Of a stretch of 64,000 nt of DNA, positions 43,739-53,311 are shown piece after piece. Location of the stretch: NCBI RefSeq assembly GCF_014698065.1, contig NZ_JACJSI010000020.1, positions 35,626 to 99,625 of the forward strand, written 5' to 3'. A program made the position numbers and the translations under genes. Numbering within the stretch: position 1 is the first letter of the stretch; each line of letters opens with the position of its first letter. The notes beneath the pieces are model-generated. The model made no database searches. It saw only the letters and a program-made list of their open reading frames with translations, and was not told the origin of the DNA. Source of the DNA: Nostoc flagelliforme FACHB-838 (lineage in GTDB: Bacteria > Cyanobacteriota > Cyanobacteriia > Cyanobacteriales > Nostocaceae).

Positions 43739-44932
43739 ATGACCAGTATTTCTGTCGCACAAACCAGGTTGCATAGCCATCGAGAGCAATTTCCGGCTTT
43801 AGCAAATAAGACTTATTTCAATTATGGGGGACAAGGGCCAATGCCCCAAAGAGCAATGGATGCGATCGCCCAAACTCAAGCTTATGTTCAGCAAATAGGC
43901 CCCTTTGGTAATGAGGCGTATCGCTGGATAGCACCCCAGACTCAAGCAGCAAGAGAAGCGATCGCTTCGGAGTTATATGCACCAAGTCAAACAATTACTC
44001 TCACACAGAATGTTACAGTTGGCTGTAATATCGCCATGTGGGGTATTGAGTGGCGTGCTGGCGACCATCTGCTGCTTTCAGACTGCGAACATCCAGGCGT
44101 AATTGCCACAACGCAGGAAATTTCGCGGAGATTCGCTGTGGAAGTTACGATTTGTCCTCTCAAGGCAACTTTAAATGAGGGCGACCCTGTAACTATAATT
44201 GCCCAGCATTTACGCCCCAATACCCGTCTCGTGATATTGAGTCATGTTTTCTGGAATACTGGTCAAGTTTTACCTCTTGATAAAATTGCCGAAGTATGCA
44301 GGAATAATCGTTCTTTTTTACTGATAGATGCTGCCCAATCTGCCGGTTTGTTGCCTTTAAACTTGACTGAATTGGGAGTAGATTTTTATGCTTTTACTGG
44401 TCACAAATGGTTATGTGGCCCTGCGGGTGCGGGTGGTTTGTATGTTCGGCCAGAAGCACGAGAAAGCCTGAAACCTACGTTTATTGGCTTGAATGGCATT
44501 ACTGTGGATAATCAATCTCAGCCTGTGGATTGGCTTCCAGATGGGCGACGATACGAAGTGTCTACATTGGCTTATCCGTTGTATCTTGGGTTAAAGGAAG
44601 CGATCGCTATTCATCAGCAATGGGGAACGCCACAGGAACGTTACGAGCAAATTTGCCATAACAGTGAGTACCTCTGGCGACAATTGACGGCGTTACCCAA
44701 TATTAAATGTTTGCGAACTTCTCCACCCGAAAGTGGTATTGTCTCCTTTCAACTTGAAAATAATCCACCTCAAGCTCATTTGAAGTTGGTGCAATTTTTA
44801 GACTCACAAAGGATATTAACTCGGACAATTGCCGATCCTAGCTGTATACGCGCCACTGTTCATTACTTTACTTTAGAATCCGAAATTGACTTATTGGTTG
44901 AGACGATTCAAAGTTTTTGCAAAATTAATTAA
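43739..44932 (+). CDS. Class V aminotransferase-fold PLP enzyme (cystine lyase/desulfurase-like)
   Basis: This 397-aa PLP enzyme carries the lysine in FTGHKWLCGPAGAGGLYV, and cofactor-binding segments LTQNVTVGCNIAMWGI and LLIDAAQSAGLLPL. The overall pattern recalls the Synechocystis L-cysteine/cystine C-S lyase (C-DES), with isopenicillin-N-epimerase-like proteins as the broader group. It lacks the long Cys-containing loop of true NifS/SufS in the expected place, favouring C-S lyase over desulfurase. That choice is tentative. A hairpin separates it from the next gene, which lies on the same strand. Confidence 0.82.
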   Translation: MTSISVAQTRLHSHREQFPALANKTYFNYGGQGPMPQRAMDAIAQTQAYVQQIGPFGNEAYRWIAPQTQAAREAIASELYAPSQTITLTQNVTVGCNIAMWGIEWRAGDHLLLSDCEHPGVIATTQEISRRFAVEVTICPLKATLNEGDPVTIIAQHLRPNTRLVILSHVFWNTGQVLPLDKIAEVCRNNRSFLLIDAAQSAGLLPLNLTELGVDFYAFTGHKWLCGPAGAGGLYVRPEARESLKPTFIGLNGITVDNQSQPVDWLPDGRRYEVSTLAYPLYLGLKEAIAIHQQWGTPQERYEQICHNSEYLWRQLTALPNIKCLRTSPPESGIVSFQLENNPPQAHLKLVQFLDSQRILTRTIADPSCIRATVHYFTLESEIDLLVETIQSFCKIN

Positions 44933-44938
44933 AAGTAC

Positions 44939-44958
44939 AGACGCGATTTATCGCGTCT
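44939..44958 (+). terminator. Perfect hairpin AGACGCGA-ttta-TCGCGTCT
   Basis: This 8-bp stem sits in the 35-base gap between two co-directional genes. It carries the GACGCG core of the repeat at 18435-18483. There is no U-tract, so attenuation or RNA stability is possible. Confidence 0.55.
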
Positions 44959-44967
44959 CTTGATCAA

Positions 44968-46050
44968 ATGGAACGCCCAATCTTATATTTAGCCATAACT
45001 AACCACGGCTTTGGTCATGCTACTCGCACGGCTTCTGTTGCTGCAACAATTCAAAAGTTATGTCCAGAAGTTCTGCTAATTCTGGTGAGTACTGCCCCAC
45101 GCTGGTTGCTTGAATGCTATATAGAGGGCGATTTTATCTATCGTCCCCGTGCATTTGATTTGGGTGTGGTGCAAACGGATAGTTTGACAATGGATAAAGT
45201 AGCGACTTTAGAAAAGTTGCTGGATATTAAGAAGCATCAAAATTCGCTGATTGCCTCAGAAGTGAATTTTATTCGTCAAAATCGCGTTAATCTTATTTTG
45301 GCAGATATACCCTTCCTCGCTCCTGGGTTTGCCAAAGCTGCAAATATTCCCTGCTGGATGATGAGTAACTTTGGCTGGGACTTTATCTACCGCGATTGGG
45401 GAGGTGAATTTACCGCAGTGGCAGATTGGATTAGTGATTGTTACTCAAAGTGCGATCGCCTGTTTCGTCTCCCTTTCCACGAACCAATGCAAGCTTTTAA
45501 CAATATCACAGATGTCGGCTTAACAGGCGGTTCCCCCCGTTACTCTGCTGATGATTTACGTACTCTTTGGGGAATAACTGCACCAGTGGAAAAAACTATT
45601 TTGTTAACCTTTGGCGGTTTGGGTATACAGCAAATCCCTTATGATAACCTAGCGCGATTTCCAGATTGGCAATTTATCATCTTTGATCAATCTGCCCCTG
45701 ATTTACCTAATTTAGTGAAAATTAATGACCGCAAATACCGCCCTGTAGATTTTATGCCTATTTGTGGGCGAGTGGTTTCTAAACCTGGCTACAGTACTTT
45801 TTCGGAAGCCACAATACTAGGATTACCAATTGTGACTATTCCGCGTGAAGATTTTGCTGAAGCAACTTTTATACTAGAAGGCATAACTAATTACAACCAG
45901 CATCAAATTATCACTCCATCTGAGTTTTTTCAAGGGACTTGGGATTTTCTACATGAGTTACCCCAATTACCAAAGATATCTCAACCAATTGCCAAGGATG
46001 GTAATGAAGCGATCGCTAATGCTGTTCTCAATTATTTACAGACAAAATAA
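44968..46050 (+). CDS. Glycosyltransferase-like protein (GT-B fold)
   Basis: This 360-aa cytosolic protein shows a GT-B glycosyltransferase pattern. The glycine-rich N-terminal NHGFGHATRTASVAATI resembles MurG/GT28 proteins and the N-terminal part of plant L-arabinokinase. The C-terminal half has ILLTFGGLG and RVVSKPGYSTFSEATILGLPIVTIPREDFAEA, a nucleotide-sugar binding signature. Donor and acceptor sugars are unknown. It is in line with the aminotransferase gene (35-base gap), which may or may not be functional linkage. Confidence 0.8.
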   Translation: MERPILYLAITNHGFGHATRTASVAATIQKLCPEVLLILVSTAPRWLLECYIEGDFIYRPRAFDLGVVQTDSLTMDKVATLEKLLDIKKHQNSLIASEVNFIRQNRVNLILADIPFLAPGFAKAANIPCWMMSNFGWDFIYRDWGGEFTAVADWISDCYSKCDRLFRLPFHEPMQAFNNITDVGLTGGSPRYSADDLRTLWGITAPVEKTILLTFGGLGIQQIPYDNLARFPDWQFIIFDQSAPDLPNLVKINDRKYRPVDFMPICGRVVSKPGYSTFSEATILGLPIVTIPREDFAEATFILEGITNYNQHQIITPSEFFQGTWDFLHELPQLPKISQPIAKDGNEAIANAVLNYLQTK

Positions 46051-46203
46051 ACTTATTCAAATAACATCAATTAATAATGAAATCTCTCACAATCATAGAT
46101 AAAGATACTTTAGAATAAAACATACTCAGTCTAACGAGCAATCAACAGCAGAATAAAAACAAAATCACGCAGATTGAACTGTCATCAATAATTACTGTTT
46201 CAA

Positions 46204-46617
46204 ATGACTCACTACCAAAAGTTACTAAAAATTTTTACCACTGGCAAATCTTTTTATAACATTACTGCAAAAATTACAGCCGCAGTTGCAGAATCTGGGG
46301 TTGAAACTGGTCTTTGCACTTTATTTTTGCGCCATACTTCAGCCAGTTTAGTAATCCAAGAAAATGCTGATCCTGATGTTCTTGTGGATCTAGCTAATTT
46401 TATGGCAAAACTCGTCCCCGAATCAGGTAAATACATCCACGATGCAGAAGGTGCCGATGATATGCCGGCACATATCCGTACCGCACTCACCCATACTTCT
46501 GAACATATCCCCATTAATCGCGGCCACTTGGTACTGGGGACTTGGCAAGGAATTTATATTTGGGAACACCGCCAGCGTAGTCATTCCAGAGAATTAGTTG
46601 TTCACATTTCTGGATAG
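46204..46617 (+). CDS. YjbQ family protein (UPF0047)
   Basis: This 137-aa protein of the widespread YjbQ/UPF0047 family contains the hallmark segments LFLRHTSASLVIQENADPDVLVDL, GADDMPAHIRTALTHTSEHIPI and a C-terminal WEHRQRSHSRELVVHISG. Three conserved His bind a metal. Some members show weak thiamine-phosphate synthase activity, but the physiological role is unsettled. It stands alone, with about 150 bases of AT-rich sequence upstream. Confidence 0.92.
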   Translation: MTHYQKLLKIFTTGKSFYNITAKITAAVAESGVETGLCTLFLRHTSASLVIQENADPDVLVDLANFMAKLVPESGKYIHDAEGADDMPAHIRTALTHTSEHIPINRGHLVLGTWQGIYIWEHRQRSHSRELVVHISG

Positions 46618-46908
46618 CCGATTCTCAAGTTATATTGAAGGTGCAGTTTTGTAGAGTTTAAATACTTTGGTTCTACTATCTACTTCTGGATAGAATATTC
46701 TAAAAATCATAGTGATATGCATTAAGTAAATTTTGCTTTGATAAATTCTTAATCACAATTATTGATGCAAAACTAATCAGACTATACATAAAATAATTTG
46801 TATATATTTGTGAATTGAAAAGTTAAGTTTATTTGTGATTATTAAGAAATCACTTTACTCTGCTATATACTAATGTTTAGTATAAGCTGTTGGGCTGTTT
46901 CAAATCCT

Positions 46909-47658
46909 ATGAATAAAAAACTAACACAAAGCCATACTTTTCAATTTATTGATGAAATCCTTGCCCAGCAGTCTGTTAAATTATTGTCGTTGAGTCCCCA
47001 AAAAACATTAATTACCAGCTTTACAGAATTGGAAAATTTGATTGTGGAACAAAACACCGACTTTCAAATTATCACAGCTATTCAAGAAACTCTCGAAAAT
47101 ATAGTCCGTACTCAGTTGCAAAACTTTCCAGAAAACATATTTTGGGATTTTGATTTTCTTGTAAGTAGTATGCTTAGACAGGCTTTAACCGCAGATGAGG
47201 GCGCTATTCCTTTCTTAAAAGTTTTTGGTGAAAAAATGATTTGCCTAACGAAGATGTTCGGAAATAAAACGGACATCCGCTTTCGTTATGTCCATGATTT
47301 TATCTATGGCTTTGAGTGGGCAAGATGGGTACAAAAAGAGCCGCAAAATCGCGCACACGTAGAACCTTTTAGTCTTGTTTTTTTTGATTATTTGCTCGCT
47401 AAAGGTAAGGAGCTTTTACAACGTATTAATCACGGTCAGGTCGTATCTTACAAGCTGTGTGAGACAGGCTACCGCAACCCCTTTACCTTTTCTCGTGAAC
47501 CAGAAGATGAATACCGTCTGCTAACTTGTCTTGCTGAAGAACAACTTATTCCAGTCGCAGTATGGAACTGGAATGCTAGCCCTGTGTGGAATAAACCTTT
47601 CCAAGAAATGCGCCAGCAATTAGCATTAAAATTAAATATTCAACCACAGAGACACTGA
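46909..47658 (+). CDS. Hypothetical protein, 249 aa
   Basis: Not recognised. ATG 46909 (MNKKLTQSHTFQFIDE) is preferred to the 12-residue longer frame from 46873, which has no RBS. The protein is soluble and mixed helical. Conserved-looking stretches are IFWDFDFLVSSMLRQALTADEGAIPFLKVFGEKM, RYVHDFIYGFEWARWVQKEPQNR and LLTCLAEEQLIPVAVWNWNASPVWNKPF. Aromatic residues are unusually frequent. No signal, membrane segment or catalytic motif can be named. AT-rich flanks on both sides suggest a single-gene unit. Confidence 0.75.
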   Translation: MNKKLTQSHTFQFIDEILAQQSVKLLSLSPQKTLITSFTELENLIVEQNTDFQIITAIQETLENIVRTQLQNFPENIFWDFDFLVSSMLRQALTADEGAIPFLKVFGEKMICLTKMFGNKTDIRFRYVHDFIYGFEWARWVQKEPQNRAHVEPFSLVFFDYLLAKGKELLQRINHGQVVSYKLCETGYRNPFTFSREPEDEYRLLTCLAEEQLIPVAVWNWNASPVWNKPFQEMRQQLALKLNIQPQRH

Positions 47659-47831
47659 TATAAGGATTCAGCACTCACAAATCAGAATTTTATCATTCCT
47701 GATTCTTTAATTATTCTGGTTCCTAAATTCTTACACAGTGATAATAAATTCAAAATTAAAAAATAGAAACTTTTAAAAGGCTAGTATTTAACTACTTGCT
47801 GCATATAAAATAATTTGCTGGAAATTATAGT

Positions 47832-48620
47832 ATGAAAATTGCTGATTTAATTACTTGGTTTGAAGCATGGGCGAATCCCGCTTGGTGTGAAAGTTGGGAT
47901 AATTGTGGCTGGCAGATTGAACCAGGAGTTTTGCAGGAAAAAGCACGGGTTTTAGTCTGTTTGACACCAACTTTGGCGGTAATGCAGGAAGCGATCGCTC
48001 TGAATGCTAATCTAATATTTGCCCATCATCCCTTAATTTTTAATCCTCTCAAATCTTTACGCACTGGTGAAGCGATCGCCGAAATGGTACGGTTAGCTTT
48101 TACCCACAATATTGGTATTTACACTGCCCACACGAATTTCGACCAAGTGCAAGATGGGACTGCTGATGTTTTAGCTCAAATTTTAGAACTTAAAGAAGTC
48201 ACTCCCATAGAATCTACACAAGCAGGATTAGGATATGGTCGTGTTGGCTTGCTAGAGCCATTTCTGACCTTACAGGAATTACTAGCAACCATTCAAACCC
48301 GACTTGCTCCCCCTAATTTGATTTTTTCCCCAACTGCTGATTTACAGCAAACAATTTCACGAGTTGCCGTTTTGGGTGGTTCGGGGGCTAGTTACATTTC
48401 AGCCGTCGCCAAAACTGGTGCCCAAGCTTATCTCACTTCTGACTGTAAATTTCATCAGTTTCAAGAAAGCCGCGATTGCAATCTCATTTTAATCGATGCT
48501 GGACATTACGCTACCGAACGCCCGGCTTGCGATCGCTTGGTGCAAAAATTCCAGTCCTTAAATCTAGACTGGGTGCAATTAAGTCAAAAAGATGAGGATT
48601 TCCGCCAGTTTTTTGCTTGA
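47832..48620 (+). CDS. Nif3-like dinuclear metal center protein (GTP cyclohydrolase I type 2 family)
   Basis: This 262-aa protein of the Nif3/YbgI/YqfO family forms toroidal hexamers with a dimetal site. The metal ligands are visible: HHPLIF (two His), THTNFDQ-like TAHTNFD, and the C-terminal DAGHYATERP. The opening MKIADLITWFEAWANPAWCESWDNCGWQIE is typical. It is the short form, lacking the inserted PII-like domain of YqfO. Biochemical role is not settled in any organism. Confidence 0.93.
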   Translation: MKIADLITWFEAWANPAWCESWDNCGWQIEPGVLQEKARVLVCLTPTLAVMQEAIALNANLIFAHHPLIFNPLKSLRTGEAIAEMVRLAFTHNIGIYTAHTNFDQVQDGTADVLAQILELKEVTPIESTQAGLGYGRVGLLEPFLTLQELLATIQTRLAPPNLIFSPTADLQQTISRVAVLGGSGASYISAVAKTGAQAYLTSDCKFHQFQESRDCNLILIDAGHYATERPACDRLVQKFQSLNLDWVQLSQKDEDFRQFFA

Positions 48621-48847
48621 TTAGCGATGTTTAAGCATATTTTTTCGCTGCTTCGGGAAAATTTTTTTATTAATATTTTTGAACAAAAATCAACACCCTG
48701 CTCCTCGCCCCCTTAACCATTGTTGTGACAAAAATCACTATATATGTGTAATGTTAATCACATAGTATTAATGTTCCATATCAATTAGTAATAGAAAAAA
48801 ATACTCCACACTAGACCTAATAAATTGCTCACTCTGCCCTAATCAAG

Positions 48848-49066
48848 ATGATTCGCACAATCATTGCATCTGCTTTTCAAACTGGGTATCTTAGTGTTGA
48901 ATCTGAGGGGTTACTCCAGCAAGTGCTAGCCACTAAATGCTATCAGTCAGAGGATTTGCCAGACCTCGCAGCCTTATACGATGCAGTTCGTGCAGGTCAA
49001 ATCAAACGAGAAGCTTCCTCGTCAAGCGTGCTAATGGAATTTCCCCTACCGTATAAATCTTGCTGA
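48848..49066 (+). CDS. Small hypothetical protein, 72 aa
   Basis: The short protein MIRTIIASAFQTGYLSVESEGLLQQVLATKCYQSEDLPDLAALYDAVRAGQIKREASSS has the amphipathic helical look of small conserved cyanobacterial proteins, with codon use like the neighbours. No family is named. The upstream 220 bases are AT-rich. No strong RBS lies before the ATG. Likely real, function unknown. Confidence 0.6.
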   Translation: MIRTIIASAFQTGYLSVESEGLLQQVLATKCYQSEDLPDLAALYDAVRAGQIKREASSSSVLMEFPLPYKSC

Positions 49067-49649
49067 TATCCCTCTAGGATAAGCAGAGGAAAATTTTTCA
49101 TAATTTTTCTCTTTCCTCTATGCCATTTTCTGAGTCATAATTAGGCAAAAACCTTAAGAACTCAAAACTATTTGGGTGTTATTGTTGAAAAGCACTAAGG
49201 TCAGCGAGAGAATGAGTTAAGATCAGATACAAGTGGGTAAAAGTAAAGCCAAGTCCCCAGACTTCTCAGTAATGCCAATGAGTAAAAGTAGGCAAGTTAA
49301 ACAACCGCAATCAACGATTGTTTTGGAGTATTATTTATTACATAATGGTAAGAATGAGTCACCAACAGATATAAACCTGGGTAGGACAGGTACCGAATCG
49401 TTTGACTTCTATGAAGCAAACATTCCCTAAAATGAGCCGGAGGGAGATTTAATGGATTGCTAGAGCAACTATTGACTGATGACCTAACATTTCCTGATAT
49501 TTTGACAACTACGGGCAAGTTTTGGGATTGGGTCATGAAGCGTACTTGTTCTCAAAAGTGAAATTAATCTCTTAAAGGTGTAATCTAATGGGGTAGAACC
49601 CAGATTTTGACAGGTTTAACTACGTTGTTTAAAAAGGCAGAAACAATAC
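49067..49649. other. Gene-poor interval
   Basis: A 65-aa plus frame (49233-49430) and a 79-aa minus frame cross this region. Neither has a good RBS or family-like sequence. No repeats of note were seen. Confidence 0.4.
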
Positions 49650-49961
49650 ATGCTACACCGCAAGATTTATCAACTCTGTTGCGATGGGCGCGAGGTATGT
49701 GTTTTCTTGCGGGACCAGCAACGCTGGATTGAACGCGCCCGCATCATAGACATAGAGGGAGACTTAGTGACCCTACGCTATGAAACAGAAGAAGAAGACG
49801 AAGTTTGTTCTTGGGAAGAAATGGTTCGCCTCGAGAGCATTGGTGCTGTAACCCAAAAATTGGCTTCAGTACCACGCGGTAATGTGGAACCTCTGATGAC
49901 TGAAGATTGTCCTGAAGCAGAGCGCATCCCCAACCGTTATACTGACTCGAATCCAGAATAA
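49650..49961 (+). CDS. Conserved hypothetical cyanobacterial protein (DUF6679-like), 103 aa
   Basis: The protein begins MLHRKIYQLCCDGREVCVFLRDQQRWIERARII and continues DIEGDLVTLRYETEEEDEVCSWEEMVRLESIGAV. It looks like a small SH3-like beta-barrel followed by a disordered tail. I recall such proteins as cyanobacterial DUF6679, but cannot verify that. The acidic, regulator-like composition gives no function. It lies tail-to-tail with the beta-CASP gene. Confidence 0.78.
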   Translation: MLHRKIYQLCCDGREVCVFLRDQQRWIERARIIDIEGDLVTLRYETEEEDEVCSWEEMVRLESIGAVTQKLASVPRGNVEPLMTEDCPEAERIPNRYTDSNPE

Positions 49962-50007
49962 CCAGTGCTGAGTGCTGAGTAATAAATCCTAACTCAGTAC
50001 TCTGCCT

Positions 50008-51678
50008 TCAGGACTCAGGATTAGATAAACCCTCAAAAGCAGGGCAGTAGCCTTCGAGAGTTACCTTAAAGTTATACAACGGGGAAGCTGGATTCCAACA
50101 CCGCTGCCCCCTTTGATGTCGGCACGTACCACAACAGTCTACATCTGTCCATGTATAGCGATCACTATTTTGGTTGAGCAGTTCTCTTTGAGACAATCCC
50201 CTTAATACTAGTTCTTCCCCTTGCCAACGAGCTTCAATTAAACCAGTATCGGCAAATTGCCGCCAACGCGGATCAGCAGTAATCATATTGGGTAGGCTGA
50301 TTGTGATTACTGTTTCCAACTCTGTCAGCTCACCTTCGTAGTTAGTCTCTGGCGCTGCCGGCTGTAAAAATGTATCGCCGATGGGCAGTTCTACTAAGGT
50401 TTCAGCCGCCGGAGAATGTATATGGTAGCGATTTTGTAACTCCTCTAAGCTAGTCAGGTCTGCTAAGTAGGAAGGCGAACCGTGGACAAAAATGACGTGC
50501 TGGGGTCGCAAATTATGAATTAGCTGCGTAGTACCAGGGCCATCACTATGTTGAGCCAAGAGATAGGTTTCAATAGTGGTAGGTGCTAAATATTCTTTGT
50601 TAACTTTTATATCAATTTTTTCTGGTAGGAGAATTAGCCAAGGCCCGGTGTCTAGTTGGCAGTGTTCACCTAAATCAGATGTCGAGTCGGTGAGGACAAT
50701 ACAAGGGGACTTGCCCACGGTGGGACGATGTTCTGCTTGTAAACGACGCACACGGGGACGCACCCGTTCATCCCAAAACAAGGGTTGATGGCGGGCGAAG
50801 TTTTGTACGGATGGGGGGAGGTGGGGTAGCAGTTCTAGGTACGCATCGCAGCCAGTAGCGACAGCACCATCTACCCAAATATCTAAATCTCGTCCGGTAA
50901 AGTGGTGATGCGATCGCAAGAGCATTAATAATTCTTGACCCAATCCTAAAGCCGGGGTGGGAAGGATCACAGAACAATGGTCAGCGATCGCGCGATTAAT
51001 TCGCTCGGCTAGTTGATTTTCTTGGTTGCGGCGGTGAGGATGACGGGATGTGCCATAACTACCTTCAATGATTAGCACATCCAAGTCTAAGTTCCGCAAT
51101 TCCTCTAAACGCAAACCTTCTACTAAGCGGGAATTGGACAGGAAAAAGTCACCTGTATACAGTAATTTGTAAGTACGCTGCTTGGTAGTGTAGGTAAGGA
51201 GAATTGCAACTGCCCCTGGTAGATGCCCTGCGGGAAATAATTCTGCCACCAAACCATCTTGCAATTCTATAGGCGATCGCAACGGCAAGGCATGACAAAA
51301 TTGAGAAATTTCTTCAGGGTTTTGGTCTAGCCAATTTAGCGGCAGTAACTTGCTAGTCACCTCACTACCATAAATAGGTAACTTGGGAAAAGCTTTATGC
51401 AGTGGCAGTAAGCCTTTGGCGTGATCTGGGTGAGCGTGACTAATTAAAACCAAATCTGCTGGTAGGGGCGAACTAGCTCCACGTACCGGCTTAGTAAGCC
51501 CCTTAGCCAGCGATGAAATATCCTCCAAACCGCAGTCTAACAATATGCGGTGTGGCCCCATCTTCACCAATAAACACACGCCCTCATTGTCATGTTGGAC
51601 ACTATAGGGCAAACATTCTAATTCACTACCCGCTTCCGCAGCATCTACATTAGAGGATGCCGACAGATTATCCCTCAT
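50008..51678 (-). CDS. Metallo-beta-lactamase/beta-CASP-type hydrolase (RNA-processing family)
   Basis: This 556-aa protein has the MBL motif 2 LVLISHAHPDHAKG, motif 3 His in FPAGHLPGA, and motif 4 Asp in LLYTGDFFLSNS. The following region (LIIEGSYGTSRHPHRRNQENQLAERIN and later VIFVHGSPSYLADL) has the shape of a beta-CASP insertion and C-terminal His. This places it with CPSF73/RNase J-like proteins, yet it differs from RNase J in length and domain order. A C-terminal Cys/His-rich tail (DVDCCGTCRHQRGQRCWN) may bind another metal. Nuclease activity is inferred. Confidence 0.85.
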   Translation of the reverse strand: MRDNLSASSNVDAAEAGSELECLPYSVQHDNEGVCLLVKMGPHRILLDCGLEDISSLAKGLTKPVRGASSPLPADLVLISHAHPDHAKGLLPLHKAFPKLPIYGSEVTSKLLPLNWLDQNPEEISQFCHALPLRSPIELQDGLVAELFPAGHLPGAVAILLTYTTKQRTYKLLYTGDFFLSNSRLVEGLRLEELRNLDLDVLIIEGSYGTSRHPHRRNQENQLAERINRAIADHCSVILPTPALGLGQELLMLLRSHHHFTGRDLDIWVDGAVATGCDAYLELLPHLPPSVQNFARHQPLFWDERVRPRVRRLQAEHRPTVGKSPCIVLTDSTSDLGEHCQLDTGPWLILLPEKIDIKVNKEYLAPTTIETYLLAQHSDGPGTTQLIHNLRPQHVIFVHGSPSYLADLTSLEELQNRYHIHSPAAETLVELPIGDTFLQPAAPETNYEGELTELETVITISLPNMITADPRWRQFADTGLIEARWQGEELVLRGLSQRELLNQNSDRYTWTDVDCCGTCRHQRGQRCWNPASPLYNFKVTLEGYCPAFEGLSNPES

Positions 51679-51977
51679 GCTCTCCTCCCCTCAAACCTCA
51701 TCATCATGGACATATCCCAAAAGCCAAAAGTTACAAAAATTTTGGTTTTGTGACTTAGGGGTAAGTTTTATCGTGCGCCCCTACACCCTGAGAATACAGA
51801 TTTTTGATTGGGGAGGACGCCTCCACCGAACCCGCACTGGTTCGGAAAGGTGGGCTAACGAAAAGCCATCAAGCTAGTAACTTAAGGAGTCTGGCTCTTG
51901 TTTATTTTTTCTTTGCATCTGAGCTATTTTAGTCAACTCACCCTATAGCAAGTCGCCAAAGGGTCTACAGACTTATC
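51679..51977. other. Intergenic region with a nested hairpin
   Basis: CCACC/GGTGG encloses CCGAACC-cgcact-GGTTCGG at 51825-51852, beside GGAGGACGCCTCC (51810-51822). The GC-rich block looks like a dispersed repeat; I match it to no known RNA. No gene is seen. Confidence 0.4.
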
Positions 51978-52100
51978 TCAATGTGCGGAGCCATTGCCGT
52001 GATAGTTATCTGAATCATAGAATCCATTTTTCGTGCCAAAGAATAAGCACGAAAGCGTAAATATAACTGTTAATCCGGCTAGAATCAGCTTTACATCCAT
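51978..52100 (-). CDS. Micro-protein with one membrane helix (40 aa)
   Basis: On the minus strand an ATG at 52100 opens MDVKLILAGLTVIFTLSCLF, then FGTKNGFYDSDNYHGNGSAH and a stop. Residues ~4-22 form a transmembrane helix and the tail is polar. The sequence is non-repetitive and reads like a small conserved thylakoid or plasma-membrane subunit. I cannot name it. RBS is weak (GGGCAGC). It is too short for most gene finders. Confidence 0.6.
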   Translation of the reverse strand: MDVKLILAGLTVIFTLSCLFFGTKNGFYDSDNYHGNGSAH

Positions 52101-52426
52101 TTGTTTGCTGCCCTTTAATCGAGACTTTCCTATATTAATTTAGTGCTTCCGCAATCAAACGGAATCACTAGAAAATCTTTACTATGCTTATATGGATTGG
52201 GCAATAGGTAAATTTACCGCAATCAGTTCAGATTGTAGAACCTTTCGGTTCACCTGTCTATCTATCTAGATGTAAAAGAACATGACAGCAGAAGTAATTT
52301 TCTACAGCCCGTAAAAATCCTCATCTAGAATCTGCTCAATCGAAAAAGGACAAACGGTAGGATACTCACTTTCTTGGGGTATGCGAATTCCAAACTAGCT
52401 AGCTTACGAGCATCTGGGTAGGCTTT
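52101..52426. other. Gene-free interval
   Basis: About 326 bases between the micro-protein and the DUF29 gene. Nothing recognisable was found. Confidence 0.4.
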
Positions 52427-52804
52427 TTACACCGCCTCTACCAGAAAACTTTTGAGAGAAGGAGTATCTGTCAAATTATTGATAACTCGCTGACGATGTT
52501 CAAGTATGGAGCTATACCAGCTTCCTTTGATGTTATCAGGGATATCATACTGAACGTGTAACTTGAGTAAATGTGCTAACAAAATTGTCAGATTGCTTTT
52601 GAGCGCATTTTTTTCTGCTTTACCCAAATCAACTAGTTCCTCAATCAAATGCTCAATTTTGGCTTGCTGGTTATTGAGGACTTCTGTTAAATAGTTGGTG
52701 CAGGCTTGGGCGTAATCAGCACCTTGAATTTTGGCATCTTTGGGGAGTCGCGGCTGACGGGAGATGAAAAACTCTTGAATTTGTTGTTGCTCAAGGGGCT
52801 GCAA
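52427..52804 (-). CDS. DUF29 family protein
   Basis: This 125-aa helical protein resembles the DUF29 family that is multiplied in cyanobacterial accessory regions. The pattern AKIEHLIEELVDLGKAEKNALKSNLTILLAHLLKLHVQ matches the family core (EEIEDLGKSEKxxLxSxLxxLLxHLLKxxYQ), and SWYSSILEHRQRV matches the second half. DUF29 genes often occur beside toxin-antitoxin or mobile DNA; the function is unknown. The start is TTG 52804 or a nearby codon. Confidence 0.78.
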   Translation of the reverse strand: MQPLEQQQIQEFFISRQPRLPKDAKIQGADYAQACTNYLTEVLNNQQAKIEHLIEELVDLGKAEKNALKSNLTILLAHLLKLHVQYDIPDNIKGSWYSSILEHRQRVINNLTDTPSLKSFLVEAV

Positions 52805-52993
52805 GGAGTAGGGTGAAACAGAAAAGGAAAAAGAGGGAGAGCTTGTTAGTGTGGCGAGGAGTTATGAGCATAAATCAGTGCAGGGTGGCAGATTACACGT
52901 GGCTATGGGTATAATATCAAGCTTGCAATTCCTAATTCCTGATTGAGAGTCTTTAATACTTACTCACGAGTATCAAAGACTCATTAACGAAGT

Positions 52994-53245
52994 TTTGAGG
53001 TTCATCGGCGAGGCTTTGAGGTTCATCGGCGAGGCTTTGAGGTTCAGCGACGATGCTTTGAGGTTCAGCGACGAGGCTTTGAGGTTCAGCGACGATGCTT
53101 TGAGGTTCAACGACGATGCTCTGAGGTTCAGCGACGATGCTCTGAGGTTCAGCGACAAAGCTTTGAGGTTCATCGGCGAGGCTTTGAGGTTCATCGACAA
53201 TGCTTTGAGGTTCATCGACGATGCTTTGAGGTTCATTGATTAAAA
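52994..53245. repeat. 21-bp tandem repeat, about 12 units (heptapeptide EPQSxVx)
   Basis: Twelve units of 21 bases (consensus AGGTTCAGCGACGATGCTTTG) with sparse substitutions lie here. Since 21 is divisible by 3, open frames arise on both strands. The best, 52953-53264 minus, would encode MQNEMYLLIN followed by repeated EPQSIVD/EPQSLAD/EPQSIVA heptads and a unique tail. Substitutions cluster at particular positions of the unit. Whether it is translated is open. Confidence 0.85.
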
Positions 53246-53311
53246 GATACATCTCGTTTTGCAAATCAGGAGACTCTCAATACGATTCGGTTAAGATGCA
53301 TAGTTATTGGA

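Noticed and set aside
49233..49430. 65-aa plus ORF in the gene-poor interval
   Set aside because: No RBS, no conserved-looking sequence, and an overlapping minus frame of equal quality.
52953..53264. CRISPR array
   Set aside because: The 21-bp units are directly adjacent with no spacers.
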